Of a stretch of DNA of 46,849 nucleotides, positions 23,530 through 32,882 are shown piece by piece. Made by a program: the position numbers and the translations under genes. Origin of the DNA: Haliea sp. E1-2-M8. GTDB taxonomy: Bacteria; Pseudomonadota; Gammaproteobacteria; Pseudomonadales; Halieaceae. The stretch spans positions 17,140 to 63,988 of the forward strand of contig NZ_JAUTDR010000024.1 of the NCBI RefSeq assembly GCF_030649675.1, in the 5' to 3' direction. The notes beneath the pieces were generated by a model. That model saw only the letters and a program-made list of their open reading frames with translations. It was not told where the DNA came from and did no database searches. How positions within the stretch are numbered: position 1 is the first letter of the stretch; each line of letters opens with the position of its first letter.

Positions 23530-26508
23530 CTAATGAGCTTGCTCCACTTTTTCGCTTCCGGCCGTATCCAACGACGCCGGCGCATCCCCTTCACTGGATG
23601 AAACCAATTGCTGACAACCGGCCTGGCCGCTGGCGGTACCCGGCTCGACCAGAGGAAGCAGCGCTGCGGGTGGAAAGATCACCGCGGCCAGCAGTGTCAG
23701 TGCGCCCCGCGCCACCAGTTCAGCGCTCACCACGTCCAGATTGTAGCTGTCAAAATCGCCGTATACTCTCACCGGACTGCTGCTGGAGAGAACGCTGAAA
23801 TCCTTGGGGCGCGCCTCCAGTACCAGTTCATAGGTTTCGCTGGCAAAATTGACATTGCCTTCGCCAACGATATTGCTGTCGGAGGTGGCCATGGTGAGTG
23901 CCTTGATATTCGCCTGGCCGTCGCTGGCCCAGATTTTGGAGTAAAGGCATAGAATCTCTACTGGATCGGGCTTTTCTTGCCCCAGGCTGAATAGCACTTC
24001 GCCCAGGTCCAATCCCACCGCTTCCACCAGCAGCGCATCAATCTGGCCCCCACTCATCAGCACGTCCAGGCTGCCGTCGAGACTCGCCAGGGCCTGCTGC
24101 ACGGAGTTGCCTGCAAAGGTGGCCTGGCCGTCGCCCCCCAGAATGCCCCTGGTATCGTCTGCGACATCGAAATGCCGGGCGAATTCGTGGAGATCGACAT
24201 GGGCAATTTCGAGTTTTGCGCTGCCCTGAGCGGGATCGGGGTTGGCGTTGATGTCCCCGTTCAGGGTGATTTTCCCCTCGGCAAAGCGAAGAGCGAGGGG
24301 ATACACCTGGAGTACGCCGTCCTCCAGGTCCAGTTTCACGACCACTTCCTCGAAGGGGACTTTCTTCGCCCGCATTTCCAGGGCATTGAAATCGAGATGG
24401 GCATTCACCGCCTTGAGCCGCTTGCGCATGAGTTCCGCCTCCGGCAGTACCTCTTCACTGGCCGCCTGTTGCCGGGCCAGCGCCTCCAGGGCGGGAGAGG
24501 TCACTTCGCCACTGCCGGTGGCGGGGGCGAGGCCAACCACCGGCAAAAGGTCGTCCAGGTCCAGCATGCTGGAGGTGAGGTCCGCCCATACCTCCGGCCG
24601 CTCGCCGGGAGGTGCTCGCCAGCGCACCTTGCCCGCAAGGTCGCTATTGCCCACGGTGCCGTCGATGTCCCGGAGGTGCCAGAGCGCCCCGTCGCGCTCG
24701 AAGCTGGCGTCGATCTCGTAGGGGGGCAGGTGGGGCAGTGGCAAGGGAGAGATATACCACAGCTGCGCTGGATCAGGCCCCTCGACATGTAGCTGGAGGT
24801 CGACCGCCTTGACTATCAGGGGCTGTGTCACAGTGCCGCTGGCGCGGATTTCGGTCTCGCCGAAAGTGGAATTCACAGAGAGGGGATAGGGCTTGCGTGG
24901 ATCGTCGAGATCCAGCAGGGGGCCGCCACTGACCTCAAGATTAAAGAGGTGGTCGCGCAGGGTACCGCTGGCGTCGAGCCGGACCCCGGCGGCGCCGCTC
25001 CGGGTGCGCCGACCGGCGAAATCTACTTCGATATCGGTCTTTTTCTCCTCGTGCCAGTAACGCAGACTGCTCTCCTCCAGCAGGAGGGCATTGTTTTCCA
25101 AACGGGTGGCGAGCCTGCCCTCGAGATATCCGAGCCCGGCAGCCTCGAACGCCGGCAGGGCCCGCCCCATATCCAGAGCCTGGAGCGCGACAGCGAGGTT
25201 GGCACGGGGCAGCGGCCGGGACCCGTCCGCAGTGCCGGTGACGGTGAAGCTCCCCTCCCCCAGCTCGGCGGAGAAATTTTCGATGTCGAGTTGCCCGGAG
25301 GCCAGGGTTGCGCGAAGGATGGCATTGTCGAGCTCTCTGCCCGCGAGCGTCACCCGCTGCGCCTGCAGGTCGAGATCGAAATTGAAGTCCCGCAGTTTCG
25401 CCGTCAGCTCCTTGATCAGGCTGTTCCAGCGTTTGCCCTCTTCCCTTGCGTCTTTCCTGTCCTTCTCCGCTGCCTCATCGCCCTGGCTGGAAGGCACCAG
25501 CATGGGCAGGGTTTTGTCCAGGTTGAGGGTTTCCATGTCAAGGGTCAGGATGAGGGTGGGAGGCTTCTCGCTTTTGTCCAGCCAGCTCAGACTTCCCTCA
25601 AACCCGCTATCGGCGAGCTGACCGTCGATGTTTTCCAGCTGCCAGTTGGTATCGCGCCGGCGAAGAGTGCCTTCGATCCGGTAGGCCGCGTCGCGGGTTT
25701 CGTAGCCGAAAAACCGGGAAAGTGTGCTCGCATCCGGGCCTTTCAGGGAGAACTGGAACTCCAGGGATTGAAGAGTACTCAGGCTGCCACTATGCCCGTT
25801 AAGTGTCAGCTGGTGTTCGCCCCAGTCCAGCTTGCCCTGAAGATCATAAGTCTCCGTCTGTGACCGGTTTGCAACAAGCTCTTCCGTCATCTCTCGCGGC
25901 GGATCGCCGGTGAATCCGAAGGCCAGCCGCTTGCCCTTGAGAGAGCCTTCTCCGTCGAGGCGCAGTCTTTGACCCCTGCCGGTGTCGACCTCCGTGGCAA
26001 TATTGGTGTTTTCCGCGGTGTCCGCATAGGTCAGCTTGCCGTCGTTGATTTCGATCTCTTCAAACCGGGTTTGGAAGAGTGACGGTTCTTCATCGTCGGA
26101 AATCCATGCCTGCCAGTTGGTCCCCTTGTCCGGCGATCGGCGCAGATGTACTTGGGGCTTCTCCAGGACAAGCTTTTCCACCACCAGCTTGCGTTGCAGC
26201 AACTGGGGGAGATCAATGCGTGCCGAGATCGACCTGGCTTGGGCGATGTGGGGTTTTTCGGCCCAGAGTGCATTCTCAATAGTGGGTTGCTCCAGGGTTA
26301 CCGTCGGGGCCAAAGACCAGTCCACCTCGATGCCGCCGGACCAGTCGATTTCCCGATTCCACTTCTCCTCCAGACGGGTCTGTAACTGGCCGCTGAACCA
26401 GGTAGATTCGACCGCCAGAACGACCACCACCAGGGCGACGGCCGCGAGGCCGAGAGTGACGGCGATTACACCCGCGACAGCGGCAAGTACAATTTTCAGA
26501 ATCGCCAC
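23530..26508 (-). CDS. AsmA family envelope protein
   Basis: This encodes about 992 residues. An N-terminal transmembrane helix (ILKIVLAAVAGVIAVTLGLAA) is followed by a long periplasmic part. The AsmA pattern is clear: the post-TM TRLEEKWNREIDWSGGIEVDW region, IDLPQLLQRKLVVEKLVLEKP near 105, and a C-terminal AsmA_2 region with LDGSLDVLMSGGQIDALLVEA and YELVLEARPKD. AsmA/YhdP/TamB-like proteins are thought to bridge inner and outer membrane for phospholipid transport (family knowledge). The frame opens at TTG 26535; I prefer GTG 26508, which has AGGG about 6 nt upstream, but the start is uncertain. It is upstream of the PAP2 gene in the same direction. Confidence 0.87.
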   Translation of the reverse strand: MAILKIVLAAVAGVIAVTLGLAAVALVVVVLAVESTWFSGQLQTRLEEKWNREIDWSGGIEVDWSLAPTVTLEQPTIENALWAEKPHIAQARSISARIDLPQLLQRKLVVEKLVLEKPQVHLRRSPDKGTNWQAWISDDEEPSLFQTRFEEIEINDGKLTYADTAENTNIATEVDTGRGQRLRLDGEGSLKGKRLAFGFTGDPPREMTEELVANRSQTETYDLQGKLDWGEHQLTLNGHSGSLSTLQSLEFQFSLKGPDASTLSRFFGYETRDAAYRIEGTLRRRDTNWQLENIDGQLADSGFEGSLSWLDKSEKPPTLILTLDMETLNLDKTLPMLVPSSQGDEAAEKDRKDAREEGKRWNSLIKELTAKLRDFNFDLDLQAQRVTLAGRELDNAILRATLASGQLDIENFSAELGEGSFTVTGTADGSRPLPRANLAVALQALDMGRALPAFEAAGLGYLEGRLATRLENNALLLEESSLRYWHEEKKTDIEVDFAGRRTRSGAAGVRLDASGTLRDHLFNLEVSGGPLLDLDDPRKPYPLSVNSTFGETEIRASGTVTQPLIVKAVDLQLHVEGPDPAQLWYISPLPLPHLPPYEIDASFERDGALWHLRDIDGTVGNSDLAGKVRWRAPPGERPEVWADLTSSMLDLDDLLPVVGLAPATGSGEVTSPALEALARQQAASEEVLPEAELMRKRLKAVNAHLDFNALEMRAKKVPFEEVVVKLDLEDGVLQVYPLALRFAEGKITLNGDINANPDPAQGSAKLEIAHVDLHEFARHFDVADDTRGILGGDGQATFAGNSVQQALASLDGSLDVLMSGGQIDALLVEAVGLDLGEVLFSLGQEKPDPVEILCLYSKIWASDGQANIKALTMATSDSNIVGEGNVNFASETYELVLEARPKDFSVLSSSSPVRVYGDFDSYNLDVVSAELVARGALTLLAAVIFPPAALLPLVEPGTASGQAGCQQLVSSSEGDAPASLDTAGSEKVEQAH

Positions 26509-26743
26509 ACGAATCCCTGCAATAGAGCTCTCCAAAAGATCGCTGTGGGAGACAGATGCAATGGTGCATGCATCATTAGCCTGTCAGCCGGACTCCGGTA
26601 CTGAGAGTGAACTCATCGGAAGCGATAGAACTCAGGATGACTTTTCAAAGTACGCGGATGGAGCTGGAGAATCTGTTCGTTTACGCACAAAAGTAAGGGC
26701 AGTGCAATGATAGATTAGATCTCACCAGCCCAGTTGAGGAGCC

Positions 26744-28453
26744 ATGCCGTCTCTGTCCCGGGCAAAACCGACCGGGAGACTCCGCTTGGCCGCCAACATT
26801 CTTAATTTTGCCACATTCAAGAATTCATGGAGAGTGCTCGCGCGCAATCTGCTGCCCTGGCTGTTCGCGGTGCTCGTCACATCCGTGCTCGGCTCGCTGG
26901 TGCAGTCGACACTGAACCTTCTCAGCCTGCTGGACATGGGATCGTACGCTACATGGGACGACTGGTTGCGGACGATCTCCAGGGATCTGCTGTCGTTTGC
27001 ACCGTTCTATGCGCTGCTCGTCGGGGCTGCGTTCCTTGTCGCGTTTCCCGCGGGTTTGTGGCTGGCGCGGAGGTGGCCAGGTGGTCGCTCGATGTTGCTC
27101 GGTATGGCAGGCGCCGCGGGACTCGCGGTGGCGTTCTTCACCGCCAACACGCTGTCGCCGATTCCGACAGTGATCTCGGCGACGCGCGGCGTGGTCGGCC
27201 TTATAGCGATGCTCTCCACCGCTTTCATCGGTGCCTGGGTTTTCGCCAGAACCAGCGGCAAGCCAGAGTTCAGGTCGGTGAAGGGCTTTACCTGGACCCA
27301 CCTCGCGTTTCCGGTCGTGATGCTGATCGCCGCGTTCAGCCTGCATCTATTCATGCGTCCGGAGCGTCCGCTCGACATTGATGACTATTCCGTTGAGAGC
27401 TATCGCATCACAACCGTCGCCGACGGACTCGATCACCCGTGGGGAATGGTTCGCCTGCCGGACGGTCGGCGGCTGATTACCGAACGCACGGGGCGCGTGC
27501 GCATCATGGATGCCGGCGGTGCGTTACTCAAGCAACCGCTGGCCGGCGTGCCCCGGGTGCTCGCCGGCGTGCAGGCCGGCCTGCTGGATATCGCGCTGTC
27601 ACCGCATTTCGAACGTGATCGGAGCGTGTTCCTGAGCTATGCCTGCGGCACGAAGCGCGCCAACAACACCTGCGTCGGCCGCGGCGAGCTTCGCGGCAAC
27701 CGGCTGGAAAAATTCCGGCGTATCTTCCAGGCCGAACCACTGAAGGATACCGGCGTGCAGTTCGGTTCCCGAATCGTTTTTCTGCCCGACGACACACTGG
27801 TCGTGTCCATCGGCGACGGCTTCGACTATCGCGAGTACGCGCAGGATCTCGGGAACCACATGGGCAAGCTCGTGAGGCTGAACATGGACGGCTCCGTGCC
27901 CGACGACAACCCGTTTATCCACCAGCAGGGCAAGCGCCCTGAAATCTACAGCTACGGCCACCGCAACCCCCAGGGCCTGTACTATGACCACCAGACCGGG
28001 CGCCTTTATGAAAGCGAGCACGGACCTTACGGCGGCGACGAGATCAACCTCATCGAGCCCGGCAGGAATTACGGCTGGCCGATGGCGACCGAGGGCGTCA
28101 ACTACCCCGGCACGAGCATTTCACCGCACAATGAACTCGAAGGGGTGCAAACTCCTGTCAATCACTGGACGCCGTCAATCGCGCCATCCGGCATCCTGAT
28201 CTACCGCGGTGATGCGTTTCCGGAATTCAACGGCGATCTGCTCGTCAGCAGCCTTGCCGGGAAGGGCGTGTTCCGCCTGGATCTGGAAGACGGCCGAATG
28301 GTCAACGAAACGCGCCTGTTCCACGAACTTGGCAAGCGCATTCGCGACATCGACATTGGCGATGACGGCGAACTGTACCTGCTGACCGACCACACACCCG
28401 GCCAACTGCTGCGCATTGAGGCCGCGAACGCCGACCAGGCCTCGCTGCAATAA
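26744..28453 (+). CDS. Membrane-anchored PQQ-dependent sugar dehydrogenase (GSDH domain)
   Basis: This encodes 569 residues. Residues about 1-205 carry five hydrophobic segments (for example NLLPWLFAVLVTSVLGSL, FYALLVGAAFLVAFPAGLWLA, VVGLIAMLSTAFIGAWVF, LAFPVVMLIAAFSLHLF). The rest is a GSDH/soluble aldose dehydrogenase beta-propeller: DHPWGMVRLPDGRRLITER, LLDIALSPHF, SYGHRNPQGLYYD, GRNYGWP. The E. coli relative (YliI/Asd) is secreted without a membrane domain, so this is a fusion that tethers the catalytic domain. The topology should place the propeller in the periplasm. GAGGAG lies just before ATG 26744. Sugar substrate unknown; electrons may pass to membrane quinone (inference). Confidence 0.88.
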   Translation: MPSLSRAKPTGRLRLAANILNFATFKNSWRVLARNLLPWLFAVLVTSVLGSLVQSTLNLLSLLDMGSYATWDDWLRTISRDLLSFAPFYALLVGAAFLVAFPAGLWLARRWPGGRSMLLGMAGAAGLAVAFFTANTLSPIPTVISATRGVVGLIAMLSTAFIGAWVFARTSGKPEFRSVKGFTWTHLAFPVVMLIAAFSLHLFMRPERPLDIDDYSVESYRITTVADGLDHPWGMVRLPDGRRLITERTGRVRIMDAGGALLKQPLAGVPRVLAGVQAGLLDIALSPHFERDRSVFLSYACGTKRANNTCVGRGELRGNRLEKFRRIFQAEPLKDTGVQFGSRIVFLPDDTLVVSIGDGFDYREYAQDLGNHMGKLVRLNMDGSVPDDNPFIHQQGKRPEIYSYGHRNPQGLYYDHQTGRLYESEHGPYGGDEINLIEPGRNYGWPMATEGVNYPGTSISPHNELEGVQTPVNHWTPSIAPSGILIYRGDAFPEFNGDLLVSSLAGKGVFRLDLEDGRMVNETRLFHELGKRIRDIDIGDDGELYLLTDHTPGQLLRIEAANADQASLQ

Positions 28454-28563
28454 CAGCCAGTAGCGCCGATGCGCCAACCGTTTCAGGAATAGCTGTACCG
28501 GCTGGCCGGGCCCCGACTGCGCTGGCCATTCCGGCAAACATGGTGTTGGCGACCCTCTTCCTT

Positions 28564-29487
28564 TCAGTGAGCAGATTGCGGGTTACAGACATGGACCGGA
28601 CGGCTGGGGTCGTCCCGGGACATGTCCCTCGTCAACCAGAAGCCGGCCCCGAGTAATAGTGCGCCACCGTACAACATACTGGATGCTGGAACTTCGTTGA
28701 AGATCAGAAAGCCCCACAGAGTTGCCACAGCGGGCGAGACGATGATATCGACCAGCGAATACACGTTGGCATTAATCGATTTGAGGACGATGGAGATACC
28801 CAAATAGGCAAACCCCATGGAGATCAGGCCCAACCCTACGGCCCATAGCATGACGGGTAAAGACAGCCCCAGGCCCTCATACCGAATCATGCCGGTGATA
28901 TCCCCGGGCCCGACAAATAGTAGGGACGGAAACATGATGAGGGCGGCGAACAGCAGAGACCAGGCGATATCGTTGCCGGTTTCGGTTTTGCCCTCATGGC
29001 GGATGTAAGTGATCATGGCCGCGTAGATCGCACCCACGCCCAGCGCCACCATGTTGCCGAGCATGTAGCCCTCTTGCAACGGTTTGGCAACTACGATGCC
29101 GACCAAGGCTATCGCAAAAATCAGGATATAGCTTTTCTTCGCTTTCTCCCCCAAAAAAAGCCAGGACAGTATAAAGGTGAAGAAAGGCGCAACGCTCCAG
29201 AAGATAACCGCGTTCGCTATGGGAACCAGGGTCATGGCGTAGTTAAAAAAACCACTTTGGGCGGCGATCAGTGCGCCGATGAAAAACGTGTCCTTCCAGT
29301 TTCCACGTGGCAGCTCAAGAGGCTGCTTTGTCACCCGCGGCAGGGCCAGCATCAGAAATACTGTTGCAATGGCAAATGCGTAAAAGGTGAGCGTTTGGAC
29401 CGGGATGCGGCCATCGGTCAGCTTGACAAAAACACCAATAGTCGCTTCCGACAAGGTGATTAGAGCAAGCAATATCCAGGTCTTCAC
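28564..29487 (-). CDS. EamA/DMT-superfamily transporter
   Basis: This encodes 307 residues with about ten transmembrane helices in two EamA repeats. The first repeat includes LITLSEATIGVFVKLTDG and ANAVIFWSVAPFFTFILSWLFLGEK; the second includes SMGFAYLGISIVLKSINANVYSLVDIIVSPAVATLWGFLIF-like order (seen as two segments). The GEK and FNEVP signatures close each repeat. DMT transporters export metabolites or amino acids. The start is GTG 29487 with GAGGGGG upstream. It converges on the PQQ dehydrogenase gene and lies 56 nt from the 3' end of the glycosyltransferase gene. Substrate unknown. Confidence 0.9.
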   Translation of the reverse strand: MKTWILLALITLSEATIGVFVKLTDGRIPVQTLTFYAFAIATVFLMLALPRVTKQPLELPRGNWKDTFFIGALIAAQSGFFNYAMTLVPIANAVIFWSVAPFFTFILSWLFLGEKAKKSYILIFAIALVGIVVAKPLQEGYMLGNMVALGVGAIYAAMITYIRHEGKTETGNDIAWSLLFAALIMFPSLLFVGPGDITGMIRYEGLGLSLPVMLWAVGLGLISMGFAYLGISIVLKSINANVYSLVDIIVSPAVATLWGFLIFNEVPASSMLYGGALLLGAGFWLTRDMSRDDPSRPVHVCNPQSAH

Positions 29488-29543
29488 GTGCGTAACCCCC
29501 TCAACTTATACTACTTCCAGGTAAAGTATCGGTGCGGTAAATT

Positions 29544-31811
29544 TTATTTCCCATCGCCATGTTCTCCTTTATCGTCATCAGTATTTACTGTGCCAGGGAG
29601 AATGGCGGTCTTCTGATCGACAAGAATGCCAGCATAAAACCGCTGCACGCTTTCACTGAAGCGACTGATGCTGAAATTGTCCGCGAAAGATTCTGCGTTC
29701 GCAGACAGCTTTTTGTGCAGCGCCGGATCAAGAAGCAATTGCTCAATCCGGGCGCTCCACTGTGCCGTGTCCGCCGGTGTCTTGAAGCCGTTGAATCCAT
29801 TGTCGACGATATCATCGATGCCGCTTGATCGCACTGCGACTACAGGCATTCCGGCCGCCATGGCCTCCAGGATTACCATGCCCTGGGTTTCAGAGCGGGA
29901 GGCGAACAGAAAAATGTCGCCCAATCGGCAGTAGACAGGAATCTGCTCCGGCGCAACGGCGCCCAGCAGAGAAACGGAGTCTGCCAGCCCCAGCTCACGG
30001 ATTCGTGCGTCGATCCGCTGTCGCTCCGGCCCATCACCGATAATCAGCAATCGAAAGGGCTCTGCACAGCCGATTTTTAATGTTCGAATGGCATTGAGCA
30101 GGAAGTCGATATTTTTCTCCCCACTCAGGCGGGAAATGCTGATCAGTATCCGCTCACCCCGCGGTGCATGCTCTGCCTGCAGTTGGCGGAGTCTTTCCTC
30201 GGGAACAGCACGAAATTTTTCGACATCGATGCCGGTGGGTTGCACCAGTATTCGCCGCCTGACGCCAATCGTGCGCAGATATTCTTCAGCACTCTCCGTC
30301 GGCACGATGACAGCATCACAGCGATTGGCAAATCGCCGAACCACTGCATGAGATACCAGGTTGCGAAACAGGGGGCCAGGCAGGGGAACATAATGGGCAT
30401 AGTGTTCCAGGCGGGTGTGATAGGTATAGACCACGGGGATACCCAGGCGCCGGGCCAAAAACACGCCGGCGCTGCCCAGCCAGAACGGATGGTGCACGTG
30501 AATAATATCCGGACGAAAGCGGAAGACCTGGCGATACAAGCGGGGTGAAAACACATTGGCCAGGCGAAATTCGCGGTGTCTGCCCAGGGGCAGTAGTGCG
30601 CGCACCCGCAAAATAAAAGGGTCGTCAGCGTCCGTGTTCGGGTAGCGGGGGGCGACAATCAGTACTGTATGCCCCAACTGCACCAACCCCTGGCGCAGTC
30701 GGTCTATGGAAATGGGCACTCCACCAATAAAGGGCAGATAGTTATTGGTAAACATCGCGATGCGCAACGGCATATCGAGCATGGTGTCGGGGTCCGTATC
30801 GAAGTCGGGGTAGTAATCCCGTTCCGTAAATATCCGTGTTTTGAGCCAGATCGCGACGGCGACAAAGATACTGACCAGCAGGATGAAATTGAGGTACCCG
30901 ACATAGAAAAGAGAGTGGACAAAAAACCAGAAACTTTCCAGGTTCCGCCAGATCGGGTGCTGTCCGATCTGTAATCGCCGTTCCTCGACCGCAACCTGGT
31001 CGCCCTCGACGCTCACCGAAACGTAATGATAGTGGCTGCGCTCGTTATTGATCACCAGTCCGCCGGCGCCGCCGGTGACGACATATCGAGTTTCGTCGTG
31101 GGTCTCAAGATCGAATACCGGGAAATTGGCCGAAAATACGGTGTCCACCTCGAAATGCTCGATCAACTTTGCAAAGCGCTCGCGCTCGTCTCCGGCGAAC
31201 AGGTTGTCGTCACTCAGGCCGAACAGCCCCGACCGTTTCACAGGATAGAGTGGATGGGCACTGAACACGAAAAGGTTCGTTTCGTCCGCTGCGGCCAGTT
31301 CCTCCTCCAGCCAGCGGTACTGCCAGCCGAAATCCGTGGTGCCCGTACTGTCGAGAAAGACCAGGCGATTGTTGCCCGCGCCAAAGCTGAAATGCAAGGG
31401 GCCGAAGTGGTCGTAAAAACGAAAGCCACCCAGCCGGCTTTCTTCCTGAGGGCCGAATGTCAGCAGGTAGGGCATATTCAGACGCGTCAGTGTGCGATAA
31501 ATGGCGCGGTATTTGTCTTCACCCCCGGTGGAGAGGGCATTCCCGGCGGACACCACAAAGTCGTAGTCTCCCCTGTTTAGCAGAGGGATGATCTTGCGTT
31601 CGAAAATACCCACCGAGTTGCTGATATTGCCGACAACGGCAAAACGGAAGTTTGTGCGCCCATTGAGTGCAGCTTCAATATCTTCGACCTGGGCGGCATG
31701 TTCCGCAGCGAAGTCCTGTTCAAAAAAGTTGAGATAGATCTTGTAGACCACCAACGCTGCCGCCAACGTCAGGCTGAGCCAGTAGAGCCAGCGAAGCATT
31801 TCTCTACCCAT
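29544..31811 (-). CDS. Glycosyltransferase family 4 fused to an inactive metallophosphoesterase-like domain
   Basis: This encodes 755 residues. TM1 is about residues 8-24, an extracytoplasmic domain spans 50-285, TM2 about 303-323, and a cytosolic GT4 glycosyltransferase runs from about 348 (PLRIAMFTNNYLPFIGG; FRPDIIHVHHPFWLG; SRLSGEKN; ASRSETQGMVILEAMAAG). The middle domain has calcineurin-phosphoesterase architecture (VFLDSTGTTDFGWQYRWLEE, YVVTGGAGG) but its metal motifs are lost: VVGNIS where DxH is expected, AGN for GD, FGPQE for GNHD and FSANFP for SGHxH. His186 (AHPLYP) remains. GT4 likely adds sugar to a lipid acceptor (inference). ATG 31811 has AAGGA upstream and overlaps the flippase-like gene by 8 nt. 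Confidence 0.88.
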   Translation of the reverse strand: MGREMLRWLYWLSLTLAAALVVYKIYLNFFEQDFAAEHAAQVEDIEAALNGRTNFRFAVVGNISNSVGIFERKIIPLLNRGDYDFVVSAGNALSTGGEDKYRAIYRTLTRLNMPYLLTFGPQEESRLGGFRFYDHFGPLHFSFGAGNNRLVFLDSTGTTDFGWQYRWLEEELAAADETNLFVFSAHPLYPVKRSGLFGLSDDNLFAGDERERFAKLIEHFEVDTVFSANFPVFDLETHDETRYVVTGGAGGLVINNERSHYHYVSVSVEGDQVAVEERRLQIGQHPIWRNLESFWFFVHSLFYVGYLNFILLVSIFVAVAIWLKTRIFTERDYYPDFDTDPDTMLDMPLRIAMFTNNYLPFIGGVPISIDRLRQGLVQLGHTVLIVAPRYPNTDADDPFILRVRALLPLGRHREFRLANVFSPRLYRQVFRFRPDIIHVHHPFWLGSAGVFLARRLGIPVVYTYHTRLEHYAHYVPLPGPLFRNLVSHAVVRRFANRCDAVIVPTESAEEYLRTIGVRRRILVQPTGIDVEKFRAVPEERLRQLQAEHAPRGERILISISRLSGEKNIDFLLNAIRTLKIGCAEPFRLLIIGDGPERQRIDARIRELGLADSVSLLGAVAPEQIPVYCRLGDIFLFASRSETQGMVILEAMAAGMPVVAVRSSGIDDIVDNGFNGFKTPADTAQWSARIEQLLLDPALHKKLSANAESFADNFSISRFSESVQRFYAGILVDQKTAILPGTVNTDDDKGEHGDGK

Positions 31812-32865
31812 GGGAGTCCTTCCTCCGGGCAAACGCATAGATCGAAACCGGCACGCCGATCAGCATCCCCAGGTGAACGGTTAAAAAGCGCCAGCCGAGC
31901 ACCAGAAGCAGTAGATCACCGGACTCCAACAGCGAAGTAAAAATCACCGCGAAAACGCCCTCGGCAATCCCGGCGGCGCCTGGCGTGGGGGCAAAGTACA
32001 TGATGAATGTATTCACCAGCATTAATGCCAGGATCAGCGGATAGTCCACCGGGGAGCCCATTCCCCACAGCAGCAGCGCCGGGAATGAGAACAGGGAAGT
32101 CAGGAATATCGCCGTCGATACCAGCGCCAGGACCAGGTCAGCGAGATTGCCTTTGAAAAAGGCCTGGAAGCTGTAGCCGAAGCGGATCATTTCCCGACGC
32201 AGCCGGAACCGCCAGCGACGCTGGCGCGACTCCCCGATCAGATGCAGGCGATGGGCCAGCGCCAGCACCGCGGTGGCGGCGTGGATGAACCAGCGCAAGC
32301 GCCATAGCAGCAACAGGAAAAAGGCGACGTAGAGCACGGCAAAGAGGCCCAGCCAGCCACCCCATTGGCTTGCCAGGGGGCTATCCACCAGCCGGTCAAT
32401 GCTGAACAATAACACCGGCGCCGGCAGGAATATCATCAGGCTGGAGAGCAAAGTACGCACGGTAGTGGCGGCCGTGGCGGCTCCGATATGAATACCGCGA
32501 CGGTGGAGGTACCACACCTGCACCACGCCACCACCGGTGGCCATGGGCGTTATATTGGAAAACAGCAGATTGATGAACACCAGGGGCAGCATCGTGCGCA
32601 GTGGCTGGTGTTGACCTAGCGATCGTAATGTAAACCATAACCTGAGACCGTCACTCACGTAGTACACGGTCAACAATGCCAGGGCCGACACAATGAATCG
32701 CGGAGTGAACAGCTCCCGCCACAGGAGATCGAACTGTCCATTGAGCTCCTTCACGATCGTCACTGGCACCAGGGCGCTGAGCAGGACGAACAGCACAGCG
32801 AACCCGATGATCTTGAAGGGATTGACGGGGAGTGTCATACGGGATGCCAGGTCCGATGGCTTCAT
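31804..32865 (-). CDS. Lysylphosphatidylglycerol synthase TM-region / UPF0104 membrane protein (flippase-like)
   Basis: This encodes 353 residues with about eight transmembrane helices. Family marks are NITPMATGGGVVQVWYLHRRG in the first half (split here as NITPMATGGG and VQVWYLHRRG) and PTPGAAGIAEGVFAVIF near the end, the TPGG-type signature of YbhN/MprF-like proteins. These proteins are proposed to flip lipids or lipid-linked sugars. The ATG at 32865 lies 17 nt after the corA pseudogene; ATG 32838 is an alternative. Its stop overlaps the next gene (GT4 fusion) by 8 nt, so both proteins are probably made together and could act on the same glycolipid (inference). Confidence 0.85.
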   Translation of the reverse strand: MKPSDLASRMTLPVNPFKIIGFAVLFVLLSALVPVTIVKELNGQFDLLWRELFTPRFIVSALALLTVYYVSDGLRLWFTLRSLGQHQPLRTMLPLVFINLLFSNITPMATGGGVVQVWYLHRRGIHIGAATAATTVRTLLSSLMIFLPAPVLLFSIDRLVDSPLASQWGGWLGLFAVLYVAFFLLLLWRLRWFIHAATAVLALAHRLHLIGESRQRRWRFRLRREMIRFGYSFQAFFKGNLADLVLALVSTAIFLTSLFSFPALLLWGMGSPVDYPLILALMLVNTFIMYFAPTPGAAGIAEGVFAVIFTSLLESGDLLLLVLGWRFLTVHLGMLIGVPVSIYAFARRKDSHG

Positions 32866-32882
32866 AAATTCGGCGGCATGGA

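Noticed and set aside
26561-26576. Near-palindrome around TGCATGCA upstream of the AsmA-like gene, possible operator
   Set aside because: A short palindrome of this type is expected by chance and has no promoter boxes around it.
28302-28592. Minus-strand small frame in the 3' region of the aldose dehydrogenase
   Set aside because: Arg-rich translation typical of shadow frames; no ribosome site or family.
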